In this document: one piece after another, positions 42,101 through 50,008 of the stretch
Layout of the letters: each line of letters opens with the position of its first letter
Position numbering within the stretch: the first letter of the stretch is position 1
Notes under the pieces: generated by a model
Databases searched by the model: none
The model's input: the letters and a program-made list of their open reading frames with translations, nothing else
What the model was told of the DNA's origin: nothing
Position numbers and translations under genes: made by a program
IMG/VR virus record: IMGVR_UViG_3300011116_000925
Location: 1 to 64,000 of that record
DNA length: 64,000 nt
Direction: 5' to 3' (one strand)
Origin: a virus

Positions 42101-42953
42101 GCATACTAGCAGACATCTGTCCATATGTCTTTGAGTTGCTCAATTGTTGCAAAATATTCTTAGCATCAATGATATTTTTAGAAACCACATCTAAAATTGT
42201 TGCCGTGCTTTCATTTACCAATCCATTATTCTTAGCATATCTTTGGAATTTCTGTAATTTAGATATCCTACCAGCCCATTCTAAAATTCTTTGGCCAACA
42301 ACATCGTGCATCGTACCACTATTAACCATATGCCGCGCCATTGCACGGCCAGCCCATAGATTATTAACTGGTAATCTAAATCTTTCACCTTGACCATTTT
42401 CAAGATAAATTGATTTTATTGCTCTAGTTCTACTTCCCTTGATATTTTCATCAATTGGTTTCATATGTTTTACAATAAGTTTAATATTATCCAACTTTTG
42501 GTAGCTACTTCGAGATGAACCAAACATAGGGTTCAATGCCTCACTAATTCCATTCATCGCAAGTTCCTTTTCTTTTGATAATTCCAAATTATCTTGTTTG
42601 CTGTCATCAATCGCCTTAGTGAAATCATCTCCAGTAACCCTATTAATCGTAAATCTCACATCTGGTCTCATATCAGCAACACGTTTCAATCGCATTATAA
42701 ATTTTTTATAGATCCCTCGAGATCTATCATCCATATTATCTTCCATATTCGGAGTTACCAATACAAGTAGATTATTAGGATTCAGGATACTTATTGACAT
42801 TTTACCATATGAAAAATATGGAAAACTAATTACTTTTGCAGTTTCTCGGTCTGTTGTTGGCTGCCCATTTTCATCAGTCATAGTCACACTAGTAGGATCT
42901 ATGGAATTAACTACTTCATAGATATCTTTTATGATTCCAGTATCAGCTTGCAT
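39108..42953 (-). CDS. Large internal head-type polyprotein with protease-like sites
   Basis: 1281 residues. After an N-terminal domain of about 400 helical residues there are many [ILMV]-x-E sites followed by Gly, Ala or Ser: ISE-A, VNE-S, ITE-G (twice), VNE-A, INE-G, MSE-G, IHE-G, LSE-A. These match the gp21 prohead protease rule. A Gly/Ala hydrophobic stretch follows one ITE-G site; a Lys/Glu-rich part, three repeats of about 50 residues and a Pro/Gln/Ser-rich tail complete it. Late box 4 bp before the ATG. Likely packaged and processed; exact role unknown. Confidence 0.78.
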   Translation of the reverse strand: MQADTGIIKDIYEVVNSIDPTSVTMTDENGQPTTDRETAKVISFPYFSYGKMSISILNPNNLLVLVTPNMEDNMDDRSRGIYKKFIMRLKRVADMRPDVRFTINRVTGDDFTKAIDDSKQDNLELSKEKELAMNGISEALNPMFGSSRSSYQKLDNIKLIVKHMKPIDENIKGSRTRAIKSIYLENGQGERFRLPVNNLWAGRAMARHMVNSGTMHDVVGQRILEWAGRISKLQKFQRYAKNNGLVNESTATILDVVSKNIIDAKNILQQLSNSKTYGQMSASMQSTPELQLNDDRIQMLKNTFTVKSFDESLSDTLPLIGALLQEKERDQEGGVFGNMVAVMNYLKQVMVSKKLDPKLVVSMSTDIGTPEGASKLARKASDVASEFSGKNEEISNFMSRMSDMLDDHHNRMAFAKEKASPEYKRALALVQAFVNADTLGAFKGDIEENNSPTKYMESFKDWARLITEGVNVSPTSMDQKKKFNELMQTKINLGEDGINAIGSLIGLIEDEKLSFMLSDLAERNAEDDARPVIIEWLKTHNLIRILENTTRKALRKDGIRITEGFTGAALGAVAGGALTKTPAGAMTGAKIGSMAQNELEKIMPGKEQTQEENEDDGQNSKYDRTHGGPFDRGGADAWYGRRENPHKIIDGRRVSLTDKSEIEAYKAGHDETYKLVGHKGDKDYRENKEHVNEARKSAASTKKETEETKRRLSKEKKNDKTGKKIDKRKEKEVQTVDEAIKKNSTKFKGIPRGKEMTAHGRIVNKPSKEKALENTDKKASLERKIKKLESDQGWYGGASGTDMYDRYWKQDLAKLKKELKSLSKVTESKQINEGRPDLTILGEIYNVIREAIPSMPKVASEHMNQAMQAMLQAINVVKASSGPTEKATMSEGMSDSEILNDVYNKIRETIPSLPRHISQYLMKALQEIHKALELAGSTTSNQQIEPNAIHEGMSDSDILTDVYNKIRETIPSLPKNLSIHLTNALKQVQLAMSASSKGMSESRKKQKKNLSEAPVGVGKNLGTWARGKAWNALGPMARGKQAQIAGEKETNQHANKIYVDFMKALGKANIKIDSPEAITALRNWGSRMGYPVDKMTNDFNSALNMMNSMSPGVGDTSMPSQQQASAQPQLAPTMPPQRGQPQPPTATTQQTSNVPRTTGPAIRPMTMNQKPLRPVVRRVAPSAMKEDKKTVNQLIYKMAVLMGRDGYGGNNATGYSSSDSMPSMSSMGTSSMGGPSLSDINNMSLEDLSKVLTNKMDATKNFVDKTRLMAAAKALQTGVKP
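39955..40467 (-). repeat. Three protein-level tandem repeats
   Basis: Each unit starts after an [IM]-x-E site with G-[RM]-x-D, then ILxxxYNxIRExIPSxP and a helical QAxQ/AL-rich end. Units 2 and 3 are nearly identical over IRETIPSLP. Together they span residues of about 830-1000 of the large head protein. Confidence 0.72.
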
Positions 42954-42957
42954 CTTA

Positions 42958-42965
42958 TATTTAGT
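42958..42965 (-). promoter_or_regulatory. Late promoter box ACTAAATA
   Basis: Spacer of 4 bp (TAAG) to the ATG at 42953. A C replaces the first T of the core. Confidence 0.55.
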
Positions 42966-42978
42966 CTATTTAAATATT

Positions 42979-44550
42979 CTATCTGAGTACATAGAAAGGT
43001 AATGGAACCTGTTTTTCTATTTCAAATTTCTCTGAAAATTGATTATAAATGCGTTCATCATAACTACTGATATATTGTCCCATTCTAATATTCAACAAGG
43101 TGGCAAGAACCAAATCATCATGTTCACCAATCTTTGCTTTATATGATCCACCTATTGCAATAAATGTTTTAAATTCACTTATCAGAGCTTTGCTATTAAT
43201 TTTAATTCTATCAGATTCAATTAATGTTTTAATTTTACTACAGGCTGAAATTTTAGATTTTTGCGTGGTCGTAAATCCTTTTCTATGTCTTCGAGTATTT
43301 CCCATTTTGGCTGGTTCAGTTAAAAATGTGCCTGGTATATTCTCTTCACCCATTTCTTCAATAACGATTAATGCTGCTTCACCTATTGTATTATTTTCAA
43401 TACTCCAATATATTGGTGCATCATCACCCGCACAATCACGAATAAACAAATTTATTTCTTTGAGTATCTTGATTTGATTTGTAATAACCGTTCTATTATG
43501 TTGCCATTCTGCCACTTGTTCTAATGATGGCAATTCAAATACTTGAATCGCAGCGGAATCTCCACCTGTGCCTAAACTAGGATCCAAACTAGTTAGGTAT
43601 GTATTTCCAGAAGAAGGTAATTTAAACCATCGAACCTGTCCTTGTTTTTGTATAGGTTCTTTTCCTTGCATGTTTGCTAATTTTATTGGATTAATCAAGA
43701 GTTCATCATCTTGAATAAATTCTAAAGCATGTTCTCGTCTAAATTTTTCATCACCAATTCTACTTCTTTCTTCATTAGCCCATGCTTCATCTCTGTCAGG
43801 ATGTGATTTCCAATCACATTTAAATGCTCTAAATCCATTAACTCCCAATTCTTTTTTATTTCCATATTCATCATATGTTCTATTTGCTTCTTTCCAAATT
43901 ACAGCAAATGTATCTTCATCACTATTAGGAGTTGATGTAATAATAGCTTTTCCACCTGTACTAAGAGTTGGACTGATACTGGTCCAAAATTCAGCAGCGA
44001 TACTTGGTCTGACATAGGAAAATTCATCACAATAGAGTAAACTAATAGCAAGACCTCGTCCAGTTGTTTCTGTTGTGGTCGTACTTATTATTCTACTTCC
44101 ATTTATGAATGTAATACTTCCTTTATTATAATCTAATGCTGCATCTCGAATATGATTTGGCACGTTTTCATATGCAAATCGCACTCGATTCATAATTTCT
44201 TGAGAACCACTATATTTGTGGGCAGCGATCAAGATCGTACTATCCGGAATGAACATAGCATACCATAACAAATATGCGGCAGCACAGGTCGTTTTTCCTA
44301 ATTGCCTTCCAAGTAGGTTTATGCTAAATCTGTAATTATGATAGGTATGAACCAAATCCAATTGATATTGGTATGGTTCCAATAATAATCTACCCTTTAC
44401 AGGATGTTGAATATATACGAAATTCTTCATAAAATATACTGGTCCATCTACTGGATCAGCACATTTCATTAATTCCTCTTCTTCTTGTTCTGTATATCGT
44501 ACTTGTGTTGATATGGTTTTAATAAACGTATTTTTGTTATAAGTTGACAT
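42979..44550 (-). CDS. 17: Terminase large subunit, T4 gp17
   Basis: DNA packaging motor and headful nuclease, 523 residues. ATPase: GRQLGKTT (81-88) and LLYCDEFSYV (Walker B). RNase-H-like nuclease: first Asp in TSLDPSLGTGGDS, Glu in WSIENNTIGEAA, last Asp pair in GEHDDLVLA. Shorter than T4 gp17 (610) mainly at the N-terminus. Followed by the large head protein in transcript order. Confidence 0.96.
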   Translation of the reverse strand: MSTYNKNTFIKTISTQVRYTEQEEEELMKCADPVDGPVYFMKNFVYIQHPVKGRLLLEPYQYQLDLVHTYHNYRFSINLLGRQLGKTTCAAAYLLWYAMFIPDSTILIAAHKYSGSQEIMNRVRFAYENVPNHIRDAALDYNKGSITFINGSRIISTTTTETTGRGLAISLLYCDEFSYVRPSIAAEFWTSISPTLSTGGKAIITSTPNSDEDTFAVIWKEANRTYDEYGNKKELGVNGFRAFKCDWKSHPDRDEAWANEERSRIGDEKFRREHALEFIQDDELLINPIKLANMQGKEPIQKQGQVRWFKLPSSGNTYLTSLDPSLGTGGDSAAIQVFELPSLEQVAEWQHNRTVITNQIKILKEINLFIRDCAGDDAPIYWSIENNTIGEAALIVIEEMGEENIPGTFLTEPAKMGNTRRHRKGFTTTQKSKISACSKIKTLIESDRIKINSKALISEFKTFIAIGGSYKAKIGEHDDLVLATLLNIRMGQYISSYDERIYNQFSEKFEIEKQVPLPFYVLR

Positions 44551-44598
44551 GTATGTAATATACTTATATTATTAAATTAATAAGATTAGTATAAATTC

Positions 44599-44626
44599 TT
44601 GACTTTACAGATAGATATGTTAAATA
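44599..44626 (+). promoter_or_regulatory. Host-type promoter, leaderless
   Basis: TTGACT, 16 bp, TAAATA, then TAATAT and the ATG of the HNH gene. Confidence 0.55.
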
Positions 44627-44632
44627 TAATAT

Positions 44633-45163
44633 ATGAGTGACACACTTCTCCTGAACAAGGACTTTCGTCCTTTAAGCGTATTCCCTCTGAGTGTACTCAA
44701 TTGGAAGACCGCAATCAAATTGATGTTTTTGGATCGAATCAATGTAATCCATTCACATGAAAATTGGAATGTTCATAGTCCTAGTATGACCTTGCCAGTT
44801 CCAAGTGTGGCTGTCACAAAAGAATTCTTCACCATTAAACATGGAATCAAACTTACTAGGAAGAACATTTACATCAGAGATAACTGGCAATGCCAATATT
44901 GTTCTGATGTGTTTGATGACAAGGATCTAAGTATTGATCATGTGCTACCACGTAGCAAGGGTGGCAAAAACGAATGGACTAATCTTGTGACCAGTTGCAA
45001 TACCTGTAATTGGGACAAGGGAAGTAAAATCATTAAACCAATTCGAATGCCATATAAACCTGATTATTTTAGTATGGTCAGTAATTTGGATCTAAATAAT
45101 GTTACAATTAAAGATCCCAGATGGCTAGATTATCTTAAGGCAGGAATGGGAAAGGCAGCTTAA
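44633..45163 (+). CDS. HNH endonuclease
   Basis: 176 residues. The HNH core is complete: CQYCSDVF, LSIDHVLPRSKGGKNEWTN and TSCNTCNWDKG (two CxxC zinc pairs around the DH and N). It stands alone on the plus strand between the terminase and the head genes, with its own promoter and terminator, as mobile or packaging-linked nucleases do. Its TAA is inside the terminator loop. Confidence 0.9.
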   Translation: MSDTLLLNKDFRPLSVFPLSVLNWKTAIKLMFLDRINVIHSHENWNVHSPSMTLPVPSVAVTKEFFTIKHGIKLTRKNIYIRDNWQCQYCSDVFDDKDLSIDHVLPRSKGGKNEWTNLVTSCNTCNWDKGSKIIKPIRMPYKPDYFSMVSNLDLNNVTIKDPRWLDYLKAGMGKAA

Positions 45164-45173
45164 AGCTGCCTTT
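45151..45173 (+). terminator. Rho-independent terminator after HNH gene
   Basis: AAAGGCAGC, 5-base loop, GCTGCCTTT and more T. Ends the HNH transcript and faces the oncoming minus-strand gene. Confidence 0.85.
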
Positions 45174-45181
45174 TTCATGTC

Positions 45182-46141
45182 TTAGTCGCCTCGCATATTT
45201 GCAAGTTCGTGATCTTCTTGACCTCGTACCGCATGAAATGGTCTAAAATATTCCTTTAGGTCTGCTGGATCTAAGAAATATTCGTGGTCATCAAACATAT
45301 CACCATAAATGCCACTATCGGCGTAATCCCTAATTCCTTGAGCAAAACTCTTAATTTTAATTATACCACTATCTGAAGCCATCATTATATTTGGCTTTCT
45401 AACGTCCATCAAATAGCTATATGAACCACCTTTAAACCAAGCCTTACCTTTGAAATACATTTTCAAAGTTTTAATGATATCATTATTAAATTCTGCTATA
45501 TCTTCATCTGTATGAACTGGCTTTCGCATCACTTCATTGAATTGATCCATTTCGAATATTTCAATATAATCATTTTTATAATTATTATATTTTGTTTCTA
45601 ATTTGTTTGTATCAATACTTTCCTTGATGTTTGATTTTTTACGTTTTGACAATTCTTTTCTAACATTTCGAAGATAAGAAGCAAAAGCTTCTCCTAAATC
45701 TGTATCGTCTTTATATTTGTTCCAAACCTTTTGCAATTTTTCTGTAGTCATCAATGCAATTTTAGATTTCTCTGCACTTTCACCTAAGCGATTATCACCA
45801 CCATCTTTTCCTCTAGAATTTAATCTCTGTAAATTTCTTTTAAGAGCAAATTCTGAATTTGTTTGTTGTGAGGCTGTCATTTCATCTGGTTCATTTGCAT
45901 AATCTTCACCAAATTCTACTTCATGTTTTATTTCTGGTTCAGCAACTGCGACCACTTCTGTTCCAGTATCCAATTTATTTGATGCCATAGAATCAATTTC
46001 TGGTCCTTGATTAGGGACACCACTTAAACGCAATAATGCCATGACTTCATCTGAATATGGAGTATTGAGATTGATATTACTGGTAGATCCATCAGAATTA
46101 GTTTTACTAATTGACAATGAATATGTTTTTTTGTCTTCCAT
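45182..46141 (-). CDS. Virion or prohead-associated protein
   Basis: 319 residues. A flexible acidic first half (Ser/Asn/Glu-rich) with SDEVMALLRLSGVPNQGPEI, then a charged helical region containing IKE-S, a possible protease site, then a folded C-terminal part (KGKAWFKGGSYSYLMDVRKP). Related proteins of unknown role sit near head genes in marine T4-like phages. Precise function unknown. Confidence 0.73.
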   Translation of the reverse strand: MEDKKTYSLSISKTNSDGSTSNINLNTPYSDEVMALLRLSGVPNQGPEIDSMASNKLDTGTEVVAVAEPEIKHEVEFGEDYANEPDEMTASQQTNSEFALKRNLQRLNSRGKDGGDNRLGESAEKSKIALMTTEKLQKVWNKYKDDTDLGEAFASYLRNVRKELSKRKKSNIKESIDTNKLETKYNNYKNDYIEIFEMDQFNEVMRKPVHTDEDIAEFNNDIIKTLKMYFKGKAWFKGGSYSYLMDVRKPNIMMASDSGIIKIKSFAQGIRDYADSGIYGDMFDDHEYFLDPADLKEYFRPFHAVRGQEDHELANMRGD

Positions 46142-46150
46142 AATTATTCC

Positions 46151-46819
46151 TTATCTAACCTTCAATCCTTTAGGATTTCTTGGATCTGGTAATTTATTTT
46201 GTATGCTGCCAATTGGACTTGCTGTTCCACCTTTATCTAATTCTTTAATTGGCATTTCTGGTTTAATGTCACCAGCAGCATACTTATTCATATTTCGATT
46301 CTTAATTCCTTCTTTAACCTTAGCAACTAATTTTTTATTATATTCATCTCCATAATAATCAATTGTGGTTATTTTTGGTGCATCTTTATATTCACTATCC
46401 ATCAATCGGCTCTTGGCCATTTTTTCTTCAGGAGTTAATTTTTTTGAAGATTCTAAATCTTCACGATTTCTAACTAAATTATCTTGATCTAATTCACCTG
46501 GATGATCTGGACCAATTACTCTTACTTCATTCATTGGAATTCGTAACGAATCACTTACAAATTGTTCTAATATTTGATGTGTTACTGGATAACTGCAAAC
46601 TCCATCCATAATCCATAATTCAGTATTTGTTAAATTAGTAAAATCCATAGGCTTTGCTTGAATAATAGTTTTCTTTGGTTCGGTGAGTGATTTCAATCCA
46701 AATTTTACCATACTTTTTTCAAGCAATGATATCATGTCTGATGTAGGTTCTATGGCTAATTTGAGTCTGAATTTATATTCTTTCTCGCTTTCCATCAAGT
46801 ATTTTGTGAAATTTTTCAT
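46151..46819 (-). CDS. Internal head-type protein with capsid-targeting-like N-terminus
   Basis: 222 residues. MKNFTKYLME-SEKE has the form of the T4 internal-protein leader with an LME-S site. A KLAIEPTSDM-type alpha/beta part follows, then a flexible Lys/Asp-rich C-terminus (GSIQNKLPDPRNPKG). It lies between the probable small terminase and another head protein. Packaged role inferred. Confidence 0.72.
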   Translation of the reverse strand: MKNFTKYLMESEKEYKFRLKLAIEPTSDMISLLEKSMVKFGLKSLTEPKKTIIQAKPMDFTNLTNTELWIMDGVCSYPVTHQILEQFVSDSLRIPMNEVRVIGPDHPGELDQDNLVRNREDLESSKKLTPEEKMAKSRLMDSEYKDAPKITTIDYYGDEYNKKLVAKVKEGIKNRNMNKYAAGDIKPEMPIKELDKGGTASPIGSIQNKLPDPRNPKGLKVR

Positions 46820-46838
46820 ATATTTTCAATCCTATATC

Positions 46839-47324
46839 TTATTTAGTAAATCTTGATTCCTTATTAGCCTTTAATAAAGCATTACGATCTAATATCCGTG
46901 CCTGTCCAGGAATAGAAGTATCAACTGTATTAATTAATTGTTCTTGAATATCAATTCTCTTCTTTTTAATCTGTAGATCAATGATTCTTAATTTTTTATC
47001 ATTCTTATGGATTTGTAGATCAATAGCATTTCTCAACATTTGTGTCGCCACTTCAAATATTTTACCACTAAATCTAGCTTCTAGATTATTTCCTAGTTCC
47101 ATTAAATCATGATAACTTTGTTTCGCAGTTTCAATTAATTCATTAATATCGCTATCATCAGTTAATCCGTTGATTTGTCTTAATGCAGCATCTATTTTAT
47201 CTCGAACTTCGTCTGGCATATCTGTCATAGACATTATATCTAACATAGTTTTTTCAGTCGATTTTGATATTGAATTAGATTCCATTGGATCTAGATCAAA
47301 TACTTCTTCTAAATGTCGAGTCAT
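46839..47324 (-). CDS. 16: Probable terminase small subunit, gp16-like
   Basis: 161 residues, mostly helical, with a central long helix pair (RFSGKIFEVATQMLRNAIDL, KNDKKLRIIDLQIKKKRID) like the gp16 coiled coil, and flexible ends. Size equals T4 gp16 (164). It lies two genes plus the HNH insertion upstream of gp17. The assignment rests on shape, size and place. Confidence 0.68.
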   Translation of the reverse strand: MTRHLEEVFDLDPMESNSISKSTEKTMLDIMSMTDMPDEVRDKIDAALRQINGLTDDSDINELIETAKQSYHDLMELGNNLEARFSGKIFEVATQMLRNAIDLQIHKNDKKLRIIDLQIKKKRIDIQEQLINTVDTSIPGQARILDRNALLKANKESRFTK

Positions 47325-47331
47325 AATTTAC

Positions 47332-47763
47332 TTATTTCTTAGTATTTTTAAAAAGATCATGTTCAGTCAATATTCTAAATGTGATATTATTTTGTTTGCA
47401 CCAACTTTGAGCAGCTTTCCATTTTGCTTCATTTATTATGGCATGCATTTTATTAATATTACTTCTGCCTGCATTCTCTAGAGTAGTTTGTGAACTTGGT
47501 TTTATTTCAATCAATTCACAGATCTGTTCCTGATTTTTATTTTTATATATAATTAAAAAATCAGGAACATAAGTTGTCTTTTTATTTGTAGTCGGATTTA
47601 TATATGGAATTCGTAGTGGTTCACTTGCCCATTTAATCACACTATTATTTTCATCAAGAAATTTCATAAAATGACCTTCCCAACTACTTCTAAACCTAGG
47701 TTTGTTATTTCCAATATATTTGTGTTGGTTTTTAATTTTATAAAAACCCTGAGCCCATTTCAT
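47332..47763 (-). CDS. 4: Head completion protein gp4-like (TnsA-like nuclease fold)
   Basis: 143 residues. FRSSWEGHFMKFLDEN, IKWASEPLRIPY, TYVPDFLIIY and ICELIEIKPSSQT give the Glu-Asp-ExK order of a TnsA-type nuclease. The end WKAAQSWCKQNNITFRILTE is shared with gp4 of T4-like phages, which finishes heads before tail joining. Shares TAATG with the upstream gene. Confidence 0.88.
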   Translation of the reverse strand: MKWAQGFYKIKNQHKYIGNNKPRFRSSWEGHFMKFLDENNSVIKWASEPLRIPYINPTTNKKTTYVPDFLIIYKNKNQEQICELIEIKPSSQTTLENAGRSNINKMHAIINEAKWKAAQSWCKQNNITFRILTEHDLFKNTKK

Positions 47764-48143
47764 TATTCAACCAACATATGTTCTACCAATGTATTTGTGG
47801 TCGTAGAAATTCTAAAACCAATATAACTATTTTTTGTTCTAGATCTGTTTAATAACTGTGCTGTTTGATAATTCAATTGCAGTCCATTGGGAGTATATAA
47901 ACTTTTTGCCAATTGAAAACTGTTTATTCCAGCGACCTTAGCTTCTGCCAATATACTGAATGTTAGAGTATATGTACTCACATCATCTAAACGTAATGAT
48001 TTAAATAACCCATAGACCATACCAAATTCATTTGTATCAAAACTAAATGTTTGATTATAAAATCCATTATAAAAACTCAGAGTTATGTTTGGATTAGTAG
48101 GTGGTAAATTTGTTACTGGATAATTTACGGTTGTCGAAGACAT
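47763..48143 (-). CDS. Small virion protein, leaderless late
   Basis: 126 residues, beta-rich, polar (NYPVTNLPPTNPNITLSF), with an N-terminal proline stretch. AATAAATA is 4 bp before the ATG. It lies between the tube-type gene and gp4, so it is a tail or baseplate part; no family recognised. Confidence 0.72.
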   Translation of the reverse strand: MSSTTVNYPVTNLPPTNPNITLSFYNGFYNQTFSFDTNEFGMVYGLFKSLRLDDVSTYTLTFSILAEAKVAGINSFQLAKSLYTPNGLQLNYQTAQLLNRSRTKNSYIGFRISTTTNTLVEHMLVE

Positions 48144-48147
48144 ATAA

Positions 48148-48155
48148 TATTTATT
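48148..48155 (-). promoter_or_regulatory. Late promoter box AATAAATA
   Basis: Spacer TTAT to the ATG at 48143. Confidence 0.62.
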
Positions 48156-48157
48156 TG

Positions 48158-49258
48158 TTATTCACTTGCTGGTGAAGAAGGTGGACTAGACGGTGAATTT
48201 CCACCACCAGATCCAGAACCAGATCCACCACTGAAAAATGCGCTTCCAATACCTACTGCTGCAATTCCTGCTCCTATTATAGGCAACGAAGATGCGGCGC
48301 CACCTAATGGATTGGTAATTTGTTGATTAAATTGTGGACCTGTAAACAATCCACCTGTATTAGCATTGAAAATATTATTATTGTTGGGTACTTTATTAGT
48401 CAATGGGCTTGGCGTTTTATCATAAATTAAATCAGCAAATCCAGGTGGAGTTCCCTTTTGAATATAACCAGTAGCATAGAGAACTCCACTGTAGCCAAAT
48501 GTAATACTAATATCTCTAGGATCAGCACTGGCTGCTTCCATTTCACCACTTTGCATAGACATAATCCAAGGATTCATAATACTATGCATGGTAAACATAC
48601 CCTTACTAAAATTGTAAAAATCAATTGCTAAAAAGAAATCTTTAAGAGTTCGTGTTTGAAATCCCCAATTATTATAATTTCGCACATCTTTAATTACATC
48701 TGGTGCGTATCCAGTTTTTCTCGGCACATTCGGATCACCATAAAAATACTTATAGTAGTTATTCCATAAATTAATTACGGTATTATTACTATCATCATGA
48801 AATACTATTGTTACAGGATCATATTTAATTCCAGTGAACACTGGAACCTTTTTATTGTATTGATTTTTTTCATCAGAAATCAAAGTAAATTTCGGAAGAT
48901 CAACATGCTTTGCTAATGTACCAAGCTGTCTAACTCGTATACCTTCAGAAGGGTCCCCAAATAAATTATTCAATAATCTATTTGGTGTATTCATAACATC
49001 AGTGATGGTGTTCAATACGCCCTGTATTTGACCTAATATATTATTTCCAAATCCATTGTTAGAACTATTTTGTTTTAATTCATTTATATTCTTCATTACA
49101 CTTGGATTAGGTCGAACCAAGACTGAATATAAATGCTTATGCTTTGGGACTAGTTGATAATAATTGTCAACGAATACTCTAGCAGCATGTTGATAATCCC
49201 GGAGACCGACATTCGGATCTATTGTGCCGGCCCCCCAAAAAGTATCTCCAAAAGCCAT
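48158..49258 (-). CDS. Baseplate-tail tube protein, gp54/gp48-like
   Basis: 366 residues. A tube-like fold is indicated by KYDPVTIVFHDDSNNTVINL and a following W-N-x-YY pattern, as in gp54 of T4 (GREYDPLVISF). An insertion-rich loop (residues 60-110) and a Gly/Ser/Pro tail (after 330) extend it. It begins 6 bp after gp19 in the transcript, so it probably starts tube assembly. gp54 and gp48 cannot be told apart here. Confidence 0.78.
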   Translation of the reverse strand: MAFGDTFWGAGTIDPNVGLRDYQHAARVFVDNYYQLVPKHKHLYSVLVRPNPSVMKNINELKQNSSNNGFGNNILGQIQGVLNTITDVMNTPNRLLNNLFGDPSEGIRVRQLGTLAKHVDLPKFTLISDEKNQYNKKVPVFTGIKYDPVTIVFHDDSNNTVINLWNNYYKYFYGDPNVPRKTGYAPDVIKDVRNYNNWGFQTRTLKDFFLAIDFYNFSKGMFTMHSIMNPWIMSMQSGEMEAASADPRDISITFGYSGVLYATGYIQKGTPPGFADLIYDKTPSPLTNKVPNNNNIFNANTGGLFTGPQFNQQITNPLGGAASSLPIIGAGIAAVGIGSAFFSGGSGSGSGGGNSPSSPPSSPASE

Positions 49259-49264
49259 AAATTA

Positions 49265-49882
49265 TTAACCTGTTGATCCAGTTCCTACCGTACGAGTTAC
49301 CGCAGTACCAATTCCAGTTCCTACTGGAGTCTGTAGAGCATTATCAAATTGCACTGTTAATGAAATTGTTGCTGGTTCATTGCTTCCATAATTTAATTCA
49401 TTATAATTAGCTTCAGTAACATAACATCCATACAATTCCCATGTTTCTAAGGTATTTACGGTATCTGCACCGTTACCACCATCAAGAATTTCAATATGAG
49501 ACTGAAATTTATAATCAATACCACTTGCGGCACTAGCCTGTTCTGCAAAATCAAATTGTTTCTGTAATTGTTCACCAACTAAACGAGCAACATTATTTGT
49601 TACTTCATCCTTAACCTGAATGGTTATTGGATTCCAGGTATGTTTTCCAGCAATATTAATTTTACTGTTATAAACATCTAAAACAATGTTTTCAAACGTA
49701 ACCTGTGGACGGGTAACATCCATAATCTGTTTTGTTAATTCAGTACTTGGTTGTGTTACACCAAAACCAATAAAAGTTACTCTGAATCGATATTTTAACT
49801 TCGGCATCAAGAGACCTTGAGCACTAGCACTCTGATCACTGCTCAATGGGACTGACATTTTTGTCAAACTTGCAACTGCCAT
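49265..49882 (-). CDS. 19: Tail tube protein gp19
   Basis: 205 residues; T4 gp19 has 163. LKYRFRVTFIGFG near residue 30 and WELYGCYVTEANYNELNYGS with ISLTVQFDNA near the end are the usual tube-protein strands. Strong AGGAG and a late box upstream, and a terminator between it and gp18, fit high expression. Confidence 0.92.
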   Translation of the reverse strand: MAVASLTKMSVPLSSDQSASAQGLLMPKLKYRFRVTFIGFGVTQPSTELTKQIMDVTRPQVTFENIVLDVYNSKINIAGKHTWNPITIQVKDEVTNNVARLVGEQLQKQFDFAEQASAASGIDYKFQSHIEILDGGNGADTVNTLETWELYGCYVTEANYNELNYGSNEPATISLTVQFDNALQTPVGTGIGTAVTRTVGTGSTG

Positions 49883-49911
49883 TTATTTCTCCTCAATAAA
49901 GTTCATATAAT

Positions 49912-49919
49912 TATTTATT
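49912..49919 (-). promoter_or_regulatory. Late promoter box AATAAATA for gp19
   Basis: Leader of about 29 bp with GAGGAG before the ATG at 49882. Confidence 0.62.
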
Positions 49920-49972
49920 GAAATAGATATTAAATCATTAAGTATATTGTTAATTCAATACCATAAGACATG

Positions 49973-49998
49973 GAAAAAGGTCCTGTAGGACCTTTTTC
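49973..49998 (-). terminator. Rho-independent terminator after gp18
   Basis: Perfect 11 bp stem GAAAAAGGTCC, loop of 4, ending in TTTTTC on the minus strand. Confidence 0.9.
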
Positions 49999-50008
49999 AT
50001 TTATCAAA

